From contig JAIPJX010000024.1 in assembly GCA_021733945.1 (NCBI GenBank), positions 1 through 42,769 on the forward strand: a DNA stretch of 42,769 nucleotides, in the 5' to 3' direction. A program made the position numbers and the translations under genes. Source of the stretch: Verrucomicrobiota bacterium (GTDB lineage: Bacteria; Verrucomicrobiota; Verrucomicrobiia; Limisphaerales; SIBE01). The notes beneath the pieces were generated by a model. It ran no database searches and was not told the DNA's origin. It saw only the letters and a list, made by a program, of their open reading frames with translations. Of the stretch, positions 1 through 9,093 are shown one piece after another. How positions within the stretch are numbered: the stretch's first letter is position 1; every line of letters starts with the position of its first letter.

Positions 1-1
1 G

Positions 2-220
2 GCGATTGTCTTTGCGGGAGCGCCGATCGTCAATGCGCTCTATTCCCTCTGGCTCCACCCGCCGGCCGGTGGTTATGGCAGCCTCAAGCCGCAGTTTCTG
101 CTCGGCATTGCACTGGCTGCAGTGGGGGGATGCCTGGTGACGTTTTACAAGCCCAACCCGGCCCCCAAACCTTCCGCGCCACTGGCCCAGGTTCAGCCTT
201 CCCCGGCTGTCGAACCGTGA
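2..220 (+). CDS. C-terminal end of a membrane protein (5' truncated)
   Basis: The reading frame is open from the window edge to the TGA at 218-220 and gives 72 residues. It has a hydrophobic start (AIVFAGAPIVNALYSLW), a short loop rich in Pro and Gly, then a clear membrane helix (FLLGIALAAVGGCLVTF) and a Pro/Ala-rich tail after it. This looks like the last one or two transmembrane segments of a multi-pass protein, perhaps a small-molecule transporter, but the family cannot be named from this fragment. Its stop overlaps the possible GTG start of the next gene (GTGA), which suggests translational coupling. Confidence 0.6.
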   Translation, partial: AIVFAGAPIVNALYSLWLHPPAGGYGSLKPQFLLGIALAAVGGCLVTFYKPNPAPKPSAPLAQVQPSPAVEP

Positions 221-1536
221 ACGATCCGATGGGATCGGGCGTTTCGGGCGGCCTGGAGGAACTGCGGTCCCGGCAGTGGGAACAACTGACGGGTTTGCTG
301 TCCGGCCTCGTGCCCGCCAATCGCTTTTATACCGCAAAATTCGAAGAAGCGGGTGTCCGCCTGCCTGTCGCGAGTCCAGCTGATTTTTCGGAAACCATTC
401 CATTCACTTCGAAACAGGAATTGGTGGAGGATCAGCGCCGCGCGCCGCCCTACGGCGGGAATCTGACTTTTCCCATCCAGCATTACACCCGATGTCATCA
501 GACCAGCGGAACCACCGGTTCGCCGCTGCGCTGGCTGGATACTCCGGAAAGCTGGCGATGGATGCTGTGCAACTGGATGGAGGTGTTCCGAGCCGCCGGA
601 GTCGGTGCTGCCGACCGCGTTTTTTTTCCGTTTTCGTTTGGTCCGTTCATCGGCTTCTGGCTTGCGTTCGAAGCGGCGGCGGAGATGGGCTGCCTCTGCC
701 TGCCGGGCGGGGGGCTGAGCACGGGAGCCCGGATCCGATCGATTCTGGACCATGGCGCCACCGTGCTCTGCGCGACTCCCACCTATGCGATCCGTCTGGC
801 CGAAGTGGCCGTGGCGGAGGGAATCGATCTGCGGGATTGTCCGGTCCGGACCATCATTGTGGCCGGGGAACCCGGAGGCAGTGTTCCCTCGACCCGGTCG
901 CGGTTGGAGGCGCTCTGGCCAACCGCACGGGTGTTTGATCATCACGGAATGACCGAGGTCGGCCCGGTGACCTACGAGTGCCCTGCGAAACCCGGAACGC
1001 TCCATGTCATTGAATCGGCGTTCATCACCGAGATCATTGATCCGGAAACGCTCCGGGCTGTTCCGGAGGGTCAGGCCGGGGAACTGGTTCTGACCACACT
1101 GGGGCGCATCGGCTCGCCGTTGATCCGGTATCGCACCGGAGATTTTGTTCGGGCCGTGCCCCGTGGAACGGGTGCGCCGGCCTGTGCCTGCGGCCGCATC
1201 GAACTGGCGCTGGAAGGAGGGATTTTGGGACGGGTGGACAACATGATCATCGTGCGGGGTGTCAACGTGTTCCCGAGCGCGATTGAGGAGGTGATTCGCT
1301 CTCACCCCGAGATTGGCGAATACCAGGTGCAGGTGCAGACGTCCAATGCGTTGACCGAGCTGAAGATTCTGGTGGAACCGGTGGTCGAGGGAGAGGATTT
1401 GACCCGGGTGATTCAGTCGCTGCAAAAGCGGTTCCTGAATTCGTTTTCGCTCCGGGTCCCCGTGACGGGTGTCCTGCACGGGACCCTGCCGAGGTTCGAG
1501 CTGAAGGCCAGACGTTGGGTTCCCATGGGGACGTAA
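217..1536 (+). CDS. Phenylacetate-CoA ligase-like AMP-forming enzyme
   Basis: This is an adenylate-forming enzyme of the PaaK/phenylacetate-CoA ligase family, about 439 residues and close to the usual family length. It should activate a carboxylic acid with ATP and pass it to CoA or another thiol. Visible motifs are the phosphate loop TSGTTGSP near residue 96, the aromatic/Glu adenylate motif HHGMTEVGP, the ribose-binding aspartate in RYRTGDF, and the hinge and C-terminal part GRVDNMIIVRGVNVFPSAIE. A Cys cluster (CACG) near the C-terminal third is common in the family. The acid substrate is unknown: no other phenylacetate genes are nearby, so it may serve a different acid. The start is uncertain. 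GTG at 217 overlaps the previous stop, and ATG at 229 is the alternative; neither has a good ribosome binding site. Confidence 0.88.
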   Translation: MNDPMGSGVSGGLEELRSRQWEQLTGLLSGLVPANRFYTAKFEEAGVRLPVASPADFSETIPFTSKQELVEDQRRAPPYGGNLTFPIQHYTRCHQTSGTTGSPLRWLDTPESWRWMLCNWMEVFRAAGVGAADRVFFPFSFGPFIGFWLAFEAAAEMGCLCLPGGGLSTGARIRSILDHGATVLCATPTYAIRLAEVAVAEGIDLRDCPVRTIIVAGEPGGSVPSTRSRLEALWPTARVFDHHGMTEVGPVTYECPAKPGTLHVIESAFITEIIDPETLRAVPEGQAGELVLTTLGRIGSPLIRYRTGDFVRAVPRGTGAPACACGRIELALEGGILGRVDNMIIVRGVNVFPSAIEEVIRSHPEIGEYQVQVQTSNALTELKILVEPVVEGEDLTRVIQSLQKRFLNSFSLRVPVTGVLHGTLPRFELKARRWVPMGT

Positions 1537-1567
1537 CGCGGGTGCGGGTCGGAAATGCCGGAAAAGC

Positions 1568-1595
1568 TTTTGAAGCGGGGGCAACTTGATAGACT
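1568..1595 (+). promoter_or_regulatory. Candidate promoter of the ABC transporter operon
   Basis: TTTTGA at 1568-1573 and TAGACT at 1590-1595 are 16 nt apart. Transcription would begin near 1602, only about 5 nt before the ATG at 1607, so the message could be leaderless. No Shine-Dalgarno sequence precedes that ATG, which agrees with this. The call rests on eye matching only. Confidence 0.3.
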
Positions 1596-1606
1596 GTGAA
1601 AGCACC

Positions 1607-2329
1607 ATGAGCAAACCATCGCCGTTGTTAATTCTGGATCATGTCAGCAAGGAATTTGTTTCCGGGGCCGGAGCCGGGCTCGTTGCCGTTCTGCGGGACG
1701 TCTCGCTGTCGATGTTGCCGGGTGAATCCGCCGCGATCGTCGGGCCCTCGGGTTCCGGCAAGAGCACGTTGCTCAATCTGATAGGGACGCTGGACAGGCC
1801 GACGCGGGGTCGGGTGCGGTTGGACGGCGAGGACCTGGAGCGCATGGACGACACGCGTCTCGCCTGGGTGCGAAATCGCAAGATCGGATTTGTATTTCAG
1901 TCCCATCACCTCCTTCCCCAATGCAGTGTGCTCGAGAATGTGCTGGTGCCCACGTTGGCGACGGATGCGCCCCGGGACGACTCGGATCCGGCGGCGCGGG
2001 CCCGGCGTTTGCTTGAGCGGGTGAGGCTGTCTGACCGGCTGAGTCACAGGCCGGGCCAGCTGTCCGGAGGCGAGCGCCAGAGGGTGGCCGTCGTGCGTGC
2101 GTTGATCAATCAACCCGGGCTGTTGCTGGCGGACGAGCCCACCGGGGCGCTTGATCGTGCGTCTGCCGAGAATCTGGCTCAGCTCCTGGTGGAGCTCAAC
2201 CGGGAGGAAAAAGTAGCGCTCATTGTGGTCACGCACTCGATGCGGCTGGCGAACCGGATGAGCCGGGTGTTCGAACTGGCCGACGGTGTGTTGACCGAAC
2301 CGGCGGCTTCCAAACAAGGGGGCCTATGA
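1607..2329 (+). CDS. ABC transporter ATP-binding protein, LolD/MacB type
   Basis: This 240-residue ATPase drives an FtsX-type permease of the kind that moves lipoproteins or other large cargo across or out of the inner membrane without a classic transport channel. It has Walker A GPSGSGKST (46-54), a Q-loop in FVFQSHHLLPQCSVLENV, the ABC signature LSGGERQRV near 152, Walker B LLLADEP near 172, a D-loop GALD and the switch histidine in VVTHS near 209. All catalytic parts are intact. ATG 1607 is preferred because the seven codons before it (from 1586) look non-coding and homologues begin at about this point. Its stop overlaps the permease start by 4 nt (ATGA), so the two subunits are almost certainly co-translated. 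Confidence 0.93.
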   Translation: MSKPSPLLILDHVSKEFVSGAGAGLVAVLRDVSLSMLPGESAAIVGPSGSGKSTLLNLIGTLDRPTRGRVRLDGEDLERMDDTRLAWVRNRKIGFVFQSHHLLPQCSVLENVLVPTLATDAPRDDSDPAARARRLLERVRLSDRLSHRPGQLSGGERQRVAVVRALINQPGLLLADEPTGALDRASAENLAQLLVELNREEKVALIVVTHSMRLANRMSRVFELADGVLTEPAASKQGGL

Positions 2330-5300
2330 CGTCCTGGACCCTTGCCCTGCGGGGGCTTGTTTTTTATGCGAGATCCCATCTGGGAGCGTTGCTGGGTGCG
2401 GCGGTGGGAAGCGCCGTCCTGGTGGGGGCGCTGGTGGTTGGCGACTCCGTGCGGGGCAGTCTGCGTGAGATGGCGTTGGCCCGGTTGGGAAAGGTGGACG
2501 TGGCGCTCGCGTCGAACGATCGGTTGTTCCGCCAGGAACTGGCGCGGGAACTGGGCGCAAGCCTGAAGGGGTTGGTGGCACCGGTCCTGCAACTCCCCGG
2601 AACGGCCACCACGGGCAACGCCGATTCCCGGGCCAACCAGGTGCAGGTGCTCGGTGTGGATGAACGTTTCTGGAAGCTTGCGAAGGAGGCTCCGGGATTT
2701 TCTGAAATTGCTCCCGGCTCCGTGGTGCTGAATGAGCAGCTTGCGGCGCGGCTTGAGGCCAAGCCGGGAGACAGCCTGGTATTCCGGGTGCGCAAACCGA
2801 CCGCCCTGTCCCAGGACGCGCCCCTGTCCCCCTCGGAAGACACACTGGCGGCGCTGCGGTTGACCGTGCAGGAGGTGGTGTCCGATTCCCGTTTTGGCCG
2901 GTTTAGCCTGCACGCCAGCCAGCTGCCTCCTTTGAACGCCTACCTCTCGCTTGCAACGCTGTCGTCCCGCGTCGGTGCAACCAATCGGGCGAACCTGCTT
3001 CTGGCGGGGGGGACGACGGACGGAGACGCGACGCTCTCGGTCGGGGCGGCGGAAGAGGCCCTGAAGCAAAGCTGGCAACTGTCCGACGGAGAATTGCGAT
3101 TGATCGGGGTTCCGGACGGAAAGGGTGCCGAGTTGCGCACGGCGCGTGTGTTTATCGATCCGCCGGTTGCGAAGGCGGCGTTCGAGGGCAATCCGAGGGC
3201 GCAGGGGATTCTTACCTATTTCGTGAACGAACTGCGCATCGGCGATCGAGTGACCCCGTACTCGATGGTGACCGCCGCCGGAGCCCCCTGGGTGCCGGCG
3301 GATCTTGGGGGCGACGAAATCGTGGTGAGCCGGTGGCTGGCCGAGGATTTGAATGCCAGGGTGGGCGATTCCATCACGCTTCGTTACTACGTGGTGGGAC
3401 TCAGGCGGAAACTTGAGGAGCGGGAGTCGGTCTTTCGCGTGCGGTCCGTGTTGCCCGATTCCGAGGGTGTGGACGCGGGGTTGATGCCCGATTTCCCCGG
3501 GTTGACCGACGCCGAGAATTGCCGGGACTGGGACACGGGGTTTCCGATCGATCTGGACCGGATCAGGGAGAAGGACAATGCGTACTGGGAGACTTACAAG
3601 GGAACTCCGAAGGCGTTCATTTCTCTGGCGGCGGGAAAACGACTCTGGGGAAACCGGTTCGGAGAACTGACCGCGATCCGGTTTCCGGATCGCGCTGCGG
3701 ACGCGACGTTCGCCGGAGAGTTGCAGCGATCGATTGAGCCGGCGTCGCTCGGACTGAGGTTTGAGCCGATTCGGGAGATGGCGCTGGCGGCGAGTTCAGA
3801 ATCCCAGGATTTCGGGCAGTTGTTTCTTGGGTTCAGTTTTTTCCTGATCGTTGCGGCGCTGATGCTGATGGGGTTGCTTTTTCGATTCGGGATTGAGCAA
3901 CGGCGCGGCGAGATCGGCACGCTGCTGGCGCTGGGCTTTCAGCCTCGACAGGTGAGGAGCCTGCTGTTGCGGGAAGGGATCCTGATCGCGACGGTGGGAG
4001 GTGCCATCGGTGTGCTGGGAGGTGTCCTGTATGCCAGGGCGATGCTGATGGGGTTGGCGACCGTCTGGAAAGGGGCTGTGGGAACGACCTCGTTGAGCTA
4101 TCACGCAGGAGGCGCCACGCTGGTGACGGGCGCTCTGGCGGGAGTGGTTGTTGCGACGCTGACGATCTGGATGGCACTGCGCACGCAGGGACGACAGCCG
4201 ACGCATCAACTGCTCAGTGAAACCGCGCCCGAAGGCACGGTGGACACCGGTTGGTCCAAACAACGTACGGACCTGATCTCGAGACTCTGCCTCATCGTCG
4301 CGGCCGGGCTGGTGGTGGTGAAGGGCAAGCCTGAGGGAGCGGCGGGCGCGGAGACGTTCTTCTTGGCCGGAAGCCTCCTGCTGATCGGCGGCATAGCCCA
4401 GTGCGCCTCGTTTCTGAGTTCGCTTGGCGGGACGGACCATGCGGCGAAACTCGCATTGGTGCATCTGGCCGTTCGGAACGCGACGCGACGCCGCCAGCGA
4501 AGTCTGGCGACGATTGGTCTCCTGGCATGCGGCAGCTTTTTGATCATGTCGATCGGTGTGTTCCGGCTGGATTCCAGGGTGGAGCAGGGCGATCGATCGT
4601 CCGGCACGGGCGGTTTCGCGTTGATTGGCGAATCGACGCATCCGGTGGTGCAGGACTTGAACAGCGAAGCGGGAAGGGAATGGTACGGAATCGAACCCGA
4701 TTTGGTGGCCGGCGTGGAGGCCGTGCCGTTGAGGGTTCTGGAAGGCGAAGACGCCAGCTGCCTGAATCTGAACCGGGCCCAGAAGCCCAGGCTTCTGGGG
4801 GTGCAACCGGAGCTGCTGCAGAAACGCGGGGCGTTTACGTTTGCACAGGTGATGGAGGGATTGTCCTCGACCAACCAATGGGCGTTGCTGAACTCGGAAG
4901 TGGGACCAGACGAAGTCGCCGGCATCGGCGATCAGGCATCGATTCAATGGGCGTTGGGCAGGAAGGTTGGAGATGCGTTGGCGTTCACGGACGAGCAGGG
5001 GCGGGAGTTCAAGGTGCGGATCGTGGCCTCGGTCGCCAACTCGATTTTGCAGGGCAACCTGTTGATCGCTGAAGATCGGTTTGTGGAACGATTCCCATCC
5101 ACCAGCGGGTACCGCATGTTCTTGATCGATGCCCCCAACGGAAAAGTGGAGGCGGTATCGAAAACGCTTTCGCAGCGATTGCAGGACGCCGGTTTGGAGA
5201 TAGAGCCGACGGTCCGGAGGTTGTCGGCATTCAACGCGGTGCAGAACACCTACCTGGGTACCTTTCAAATCCTGGGTGGACTGGGTCTGCTCCTGGGAAG

Positions 5301-5628
5301 CGTTGGGCTGGGAGTGGTCGTGCTGAGAAATGTGCTGGAACGGAAGGGCGAGCTGGCGCTTTTGTTGGCGGTCGGATTTCGGCGGGATGCACTCGGTTGG
5401 TGTGTGCTCAGCGAGCATCTGGCGCTGTTGGTGATGGGGCTCGGGGTGGGAACGGTGTCGGCGTTGATCGCGGTATTGCCGACGCTCTTGACTCCGGGAG
5501 CGCAACCGCCCTACGGTTCGCTTTTTGTGACACTGGTGACAGTGCTGCTCAGTGGAGTCGTCTGGACCTGGGGCGCGACCAAGCTCGCGCTCCGTGGACG
5601 GCTGCTGAATGCCCTGCGCAATGAATAA
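2326..5628 (+). CDS. Large FtsX-type ABC transporter permease
   Basis: This 1100-residue membrane protein partners the upstream ATPase. It has an N-terminal membrane anchor (GALLGAAVGSAVLVGALVVG), a large extracytoplasmic region of about 450 residues, and a first FtsX block beginning near residue 500 (LGFSFFLIVAALMLMGLLF) with the usual cytoplasmic loop RRGEIGTLLALGF. A second extracytoplasmic region follows, then a final FtsX block near residue 978 with the matching loop RKGELALLLAVGF. The duplicated layout resembles the long permeases of the LolCE/MacB superfamily and is much longer than a single LolC. Such systems usually handle lipoproteins, peptides or envelope stress. The cargo here is unknown; the secreted protein encoded next is one candidate partner. 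Confidence 0.9.
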   Translation: MTSWTLALRGLVFYARSHLGALLGAAVGSAVLVGALVVGDSVRGSLREMALARLGKVDVALASNDRLFRQELARELGASLKGLVAPVLQLPGTATTGNADSRANQVQVLGVDERFWKLAKEAPGFSEIAPGSVVLNEQLAARLEAKPGDSLVFRVRKPTALSQDAPLSPSEDTLAALRLTVQEVVSDSRFGRFSLHASQLPPLNAYLSLATLSSRVGATNRANLLLAGGTTDGDATLSVGAAEEALKQSWQLSDGELRLIGVPDGKGAELRTARVFIDPPVAKAAFEGNPRAQGILTYFVNELRIGDRVTPYSMVTAAGAPWVPADLGGDEIVVSRWLAEDLNARVGDSITLRYYVVGLRRKLEERESVFRVRSVLPDSEGVDAGLMPDFPGLTDAENCRDWDTGFPIDLDRIREKDNAYWETYKGTPKAFISLAAGKRLWGNRFGELTAIRFPDRAADATFAGELQRSIEPASLGLRFEPIREMALAASSESQDFGQLFLGFSFFLIVAALMLMGLLFRFGIEQRRGEIGTLLALGFQPRQVRSLLLREGILIATVGGAIGVLGGVLYARAMLMGLATVWKGAVGTTSLSYHAGGATLVTGALAGVVVATLTIWMALRTQGRQPTHQLLSETAPEGTVDTGWSKQRTDLISRLCLIVAAGLVVVKGKPEGAAGAETFFLAGSLLLIGGIAQCASFLSSLGGTDHAAKLALVHLAVRNATRRRQRSLATIGLLACGSFLIMSIGVFRLDSRVEQGDRSSGTGGFALIGESTHPVVQDLNSEAGREWYGIEPDLVAGVEAVPLRVLEGEDASCLNLNRAQKPRLLGVQPELLQKRGAFTFAQVMEGLSSTNQWALLNSEVGPDEVAGIGDQASIQWALGRKVGDALAFTDEQGREFKVRIVASVANSILQGNLLIAEDRFVERFPSTSGYRMFLIDAPNGKVEAVSKTLSQRLQDAGLEIEPTVRRLSAFNAVQNTYLGTFQILGGLGLLLGSVGLGVVVLRNVLERKGELALLLAVGFRRDALGWCVLSEHLALLVMGLGVGTVSALIAVLPTLLTPGAQPPYGSLFVTLVTVLLSGVVWTWGATKLALRGRLLNALRNE

Positions 5629-5640
5629 AGGAATCGCGTG

Positions 5641-6300
5641 ATGCCAAAACGAACATTCTGTTGCATGCGGCGGGTCGGTGCGCTCTGCATGATTGCCTGG
5701 AGCATTCAGGCGGGGGGAGGAGCCGAGTCGCTTTACAAGAACGATTTTGAATCTGCCAAACAGGGTGAAGTGCCGGATGAGTTTCTGGTTCTGAATGGTG
5801 ATTTCAAGGTTCAGTCGGAGGATGGCAACAGCTATCTGGAGGTTCCGGGCGCTCCGTTGGAAGCGTTTGGTGTGATGTTCGGGCCGTCCGAACAGGAGGG
5901 GATCGCTGTTTCGGCACGGATCCATGGCGTCGCCAGGGGGCGGCGCATGCCGACCTTCGCGGTTGGATTAAACGGAGTGGCGGGTTATCGCCTGCGGGTC
6001 AGTCCGGCCAAACGATCGATCGAACTGTATAAATCGGACGAGGTGGTGGCGAGTGTGCCCTACCGCTGGAAGGAGGATCGGTGGTTGTGGTTGCGACTCG
6101 AGGTTCGCAAGGGAGCGGGGTCGGATTGGATGATTCTGGGCAAGGTCTGGCTGGACGGATCGCCGGAACCGGCGGTTGAAACGATTTCGTGGAAGGAAGT
6201 CGAGGAGCCTTTCGCGGGGCGTCCTTCGGTGTGGGGGAGTCCGTTTTCGGGTAAACCGATTCGGTTTGATGATTTCCAGGTGACCCGGCTTGAGGGGTGA
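5641..6300 (+). CDS. Small exported protein with a lectin-like fold
   Basis: A protein of about 219 residues with a basic and hydrophobic N-terminus that reads as a signal peptide ending near GGGAES. The mature part looks like a concanavalin/laminin-G-type beta sandwich: it starts with a FESAKQGEVPDEF segment and ends with PIRFDDFQVTRLEG, a closing pattern seen in DUF1080-like and 3-keto-disaccharide-hydrolase-like proteins. I see no catalytic residues I can name. ATG 5641 is preferred over GTG 5638 because AAAGGA at 5627-5632 lies 8 nt before it. It follows the ABC permease by 12 nt and is probably in the same operon, so it may be a periplasmic accessory factor of that transporter. Confidence 0.7.
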   Translation: MPKRTFCCMRRVGALCMIAWSIQAGGGAESLYKNDFESAKQGEVPDEFLVLNGDFKVQSEDGNSYLEVPGAPLEAFGVMFGPSEQEGIAVSARIHGVARGRRMPTFAVGLNGVAGYRLRVSPAKRSIELYKSDEVVASVPYRWKEDRWLWLRLEVRKGAGSDWMILGKVWLDGSPEPAVETISWKEVEEPFAGRPSVWGSPFSGKPIRFDDFQVTRLEG

Positions 6301-6403
6301 TTGGAGAGCTGGAGTAATTGGAATTGAGCGATGATACCGGCAGTGGGTCAATTTCTTTGGAGGGGGGCATCCTGTTGTTTGTGATTAACGTCAACCGAGC
6401 ATC

Positions 6404-7603
6404 ATGAGCATCGCGTCACCACGCAATCGATGGTTTGGGATAAACTGGCAGCTCAGCGGTTCCTCGGGGTGGGGGTTGCTGGGCATGTACCTCGCTGTGC
6501 AGGCGGAGCGGGATGCCGATTACTCGGCGCTGCCTCTGGTGGGGGCCTCCCGAATCGACTGGTTCGCCCCGGAACATACGCCAGTTCTGAATGGGATCCT
6601 GGATCGCAGCAAGAAAACCCTTGCCGGTTACAGGAAGGGAGAGGCTGCGCGGTTGGGTTTTCCGGTGTTGCATAGTCTTGGAAATCGGCTGGGTTCGCAC
6701 GATGCCGCTGAGCGGATGATTGGGTCGAAGAATATCGGTTTCGTGTTCTTCGAGGAATCGGAGATGGGTGCGGATGTGGTTTCGGCGGCAAATCGATTTG
6801 ACACCTTGCTCACGGGATCGAGTTGGAACACCGAAGTGTTGCGTCGTAACAAGGTGACCAATGCCCAGACACTCTTCCAGGGATTGGATCTTTCGATTTT
6901 CAAGCCGGTGCGTCCATCTCGTGCCGAGGGGAATCCGTTCGTGATTTTTTCCGGAGGAAAACTCGAGTTTCGGAAAGGTCAGGATATCGTGGTGGAAGCC
7001 TTTCGGCGTTTTCGAAAACGCCACCGGGAGGCGATTCTTCTGACGATCTGGCACAATCATTGGGCCCATTTGATCCGGGGTATTGATTCGAGGGGTTACG
7101 TATTCGGACTGCCTGTATTGGGCCCGGAAGGAAGTCTGGAAATTACTCCATGGCTCGAGCAGAACGGGATCCCGCCGGAAGCCGTCTTCAACCTTCCGGC
7201 CGTGCCGAATTATGCCATGCCCCAGGTGTATCAGCAGGCCGATGTGGCCCTGTTCCCGAATCGCTGTGAAGGAGGCACCAACCTGGTGGCCATGGAGTGC
7301 ATGGCCTCGGGTCTGCCGACGATCCTCTCGATGAACACGGGGCACCTGGACCTGATCGATGATCGACATTGTTATCCGCTGCTGCGACAGGCACCCGTGG
7401 CTCCGGTGCCTGGTGTGACCCGGGGAACCGATGGTTGGGGAGAGTCGGATATTGACGAGATTCTGGAAAGACTCGAGCAGGTTTACGTGGATGCCGGTGA
7501 GGCGGCGAAACGGGGTGAAGCTGCAGCTTCCTTCATGCGGGATTGGTCGTGGCGACGATGTTACGCCGGATTGAAGGGGGTCTTGGGTGAAATCTCGGGC
7601 TGA
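6404..7603 (+). CDS. Glycosyltransferase, GT4-like (GT-B fold)
   Basis: A 399-residue glycosyltransferase. The N-terminal half has a glycine-rich start (GINWQLSGSSGWGLLG) typical of the acceptor domain, and a segment DTLLTGSSWNTEVLRR at the usual linker. The C-terminal Rossmann domain begins near FVIFSGGKLEFRKGQDI and carries the donor-binding E-x7-E motif in RCEGGTNLVAMECMASGLP. The role is probably transfer of a sugar from a nucleotide sugar in envelope polysaccharide or glycolipid synthesis; donor and acceptor cannot be told from sequence. No other sugar genes are adjacent. The last 43 nt overlap the 3' end of the convergent mpl gene. Confidence 0.85.
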   Translation: MSIASPRNRWFGINWQLSGSSGWGLLGMYLAVQAERDADYSALPLVGASRIDWFAPEHTPVLNGILDRSKKTLAGYRKGEAARLGFPVLHSLGNRLGSHDAAERMIGSKNIGFVFFEESEMGADVVSAANRFDTLLTGSSWNTEVLRRNKVTNAQTLFQGLDLSIFKPVRPSRAEGNPFVIFSGGKLEFRKGQDIVVEAFRRFRKRHREAILLTIWHNHWAHLIRGIDSRGYVFGLPVLGPEGSLEITPWLEQNGIPPEAVFNLPAVPNYAMPQVYQQADVALFPNRCEGGTNLVAMECMASGLPTILSMNTGHLDLIDDRHCYPLLRQAPVAPVPGVTRGTDGWGESDIDEILERLEQVYVDAGEAAKRGEAAASFMRDWSWRRCYAGLKGVLGEISG

Positions 7604-9000
7604 TCTGCAGTTTGTCCGAGTTTCTCCAGCAGCTTTGTGTGGATGTCCCCGAATCCACCGTTGCTGAAGACACACACCACATCGCCGGGTTGAGCCAGGC
7701 GGCCCACATGCTCGACGATGCTGTCGACGTCCGGCAAATACTCCGCGTCCGCGCCCGTGGACCGGATCTCGCGGATCAGTCGCTCGGGATCCAGTCGTTG
7801 GGATTCGGGCAGGAGCTCCAGCCGCGCCACCTGGGCGATCACCACCTGGTCCGCGCCTGAGAACGCCTCGACGAGCGCCTCCTGAAACACCTTGCGCCGG
7901 GTGGTGTTGGAGCGGGGCTCGAAGATGGCCCAGAGGCGACGCCCCGGAAACCGGGATTGCAGCGCCCGCAACGTTTCGCGCACCGCCGTTGGGTGATGCC
8001 CGAAATCATCAATCACGGTGATTTCCCGGACGGTGCCCCGGATCTCCATGCGCCGACGGATGCCTTGGAATGTGTCGAAAGCCGATTGGATTTGAGCGTC
8101 GTCCAGACCGCAATGACGGGCGCAGGCTACGACCGCCAGGGCATTGCGAACGTTGAGCTCTCCCGGGAGGGCCACCTGAAACCGGGTCCTGCCCACGGTG
8201 AACTTCGAGCAATCGCCGGCGACATCCAGGTCAACTGCGCGGATGTCCGCGTTCGGACCGAAGCCGAATCGGGCCACGGGGGCGAAGGACCGTTCGACCA
8301 CCGCGGTGATGTTGGGGTCATCGCCATTTGCCAGGAGCAGGCCATTGCGGGGAATCAGATTGACGAACTGCCGGAACGACGCCTGGACGGCGCCCAAATG
8401 TTCGAAGATGTCGGCGTGATCAAACTCGATGTTGTTGATGATGGCGACTTCGGGCAGGTAATGCACGAACTTGCTCCGTTTGTCGAAGAACGCGGTGTCG
8501 TATTCGTCACCCTCGGCGATGAACCATTCACTGCCGGTGAACCGTGCCCCGTTGCCGAAGTTCGTTGGCAATCCACCGATCAGATAGCTTGGATCGCGTC
8601 CGTTCCTTTCAAATACCCAGGCCAGAAGCGATGTCGTCGTTGTTTTGCCGTGGGTCCCGGTCACCACGATGGATCGTTTTCCGCGGATGAACTCTGCCTT
8701 CAGCAGTTCGGGCAGGGAACAGTAAGGGATTCGTCGTTCCAGAACCGCCTCGGCCTCCGGGTTCCCCCGGGAGATGGCGTTCCCGATCACCACCAGATCG
8801 GGGTTCGGGGGCAGGTTCTGTTCGTGGTAACCGCTTCGGACCTCGATTCCGCAGCCGGCCAGGTAGGTTGACATGGGCGGATAAGCGTTTTGATCCGAGC
8901 CTGTGACGGTCACGCGACGGGCGCGAAGGGCGGAGGCGACGGCCGCCATGGCGGTGCCGCAGACACCAATGAAATGAACCGATTGAAGTTCCGAAGGCAT
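7561..9000 (-). CDS. mpl: UDP-MurNAc:L-Ala-gamma-D-Glu-meso-DAP ligase (peptidoglycan recycling)
   Basis: A 479-residue Mur ligase of the Mpl type. In peptidoglycan recycling it joins the salvaged tripeptide L-Ala-gamma-D-Glu-meso-DAP to UDP-MurNAc in the cytoplasm. It has the N-terminal dinucleotide-like motif HFIGVCGTAMAAVA, the ATP loop VTGTHGKTTTTS, the central motif EGDEYDTAFFDKRSKF, which separates Mpl from MurC, NNIEFDHADIF, and the C-terminal domain with FGHHPTAVRETL. The length fits Mpl. It is the last gene of a minus-strand group, gatB - unknown - mpl. Mpl presence implies that the cell recycles wall tripeptide and uses meso-DAP. Confidence 0.92.
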   Translation of the reverse strand: MPSELQSVHFIGVCGTAMAAVASALRARRVTVTGSDQNAYPPMSTYLAGCGIEVRSGYHEQNLPPNPDLVVIGNAISRGNPEAEAVLERRIPYCSLPELLKAEFIRGKRSIVVTGTHGKTTTTSLLAWVFERNGRDPSYLIGGLPTNFGNGARFTGSEWFIAEGDEYDTAFFDKRSKFVHYLPEVAIINNIEFDHADIFEHLGAVQASFRQFVNLIPRNGLLLANGDDPNITAVVERSFAPVARFGFGPNADIRAVDLDVAGDCSKFTVGRTRFQVALPGELNVRNALAVVACARHCGLDDAQIQSAFDTFQGIRRRMEIRGTVREITVIDDFGHHPTAVRETLRALQSRFPGRRLWAIFEPRSNTTRRKVFQEALVEAFSGADQVVIAQVARLELLPESQRLDPERLIREIRSTGADAEYLPDVDSIVEHVGRLAQPGDVVCVFSNGGFGDIHTKLLEKLGQTADQPEISPKTPFNPA

Positions 9001-9093
9001 GGTTGGGGTCGAAAGGAATGGATGGAATTCCCCGGGTTCAAGTTCCGGGTGGATGAAGGGGTTCCGTCCGGTCGCCGCTCCGGGCTGCTGGGG

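Noticed and set aside
193-1614. 473-residue open frame on the minus strand
   Set aside because: It is antisense to the adenylate-forming enzyme, whose motifs are complete on the plus strand.
2100-2116. TTGATCAATCAA near 2104 as another FNR box
   Set aside because: The spacer is 2 nt and not 4, and it lies inside the ABC ATPase coding sequence.
3796-5925. 709-residue open frame on the minus strand
   Set aside because: It is antisense to the FtsX-type permease, rich in His, Arg and Gln as expected of a shadow in GC-rich DNA.
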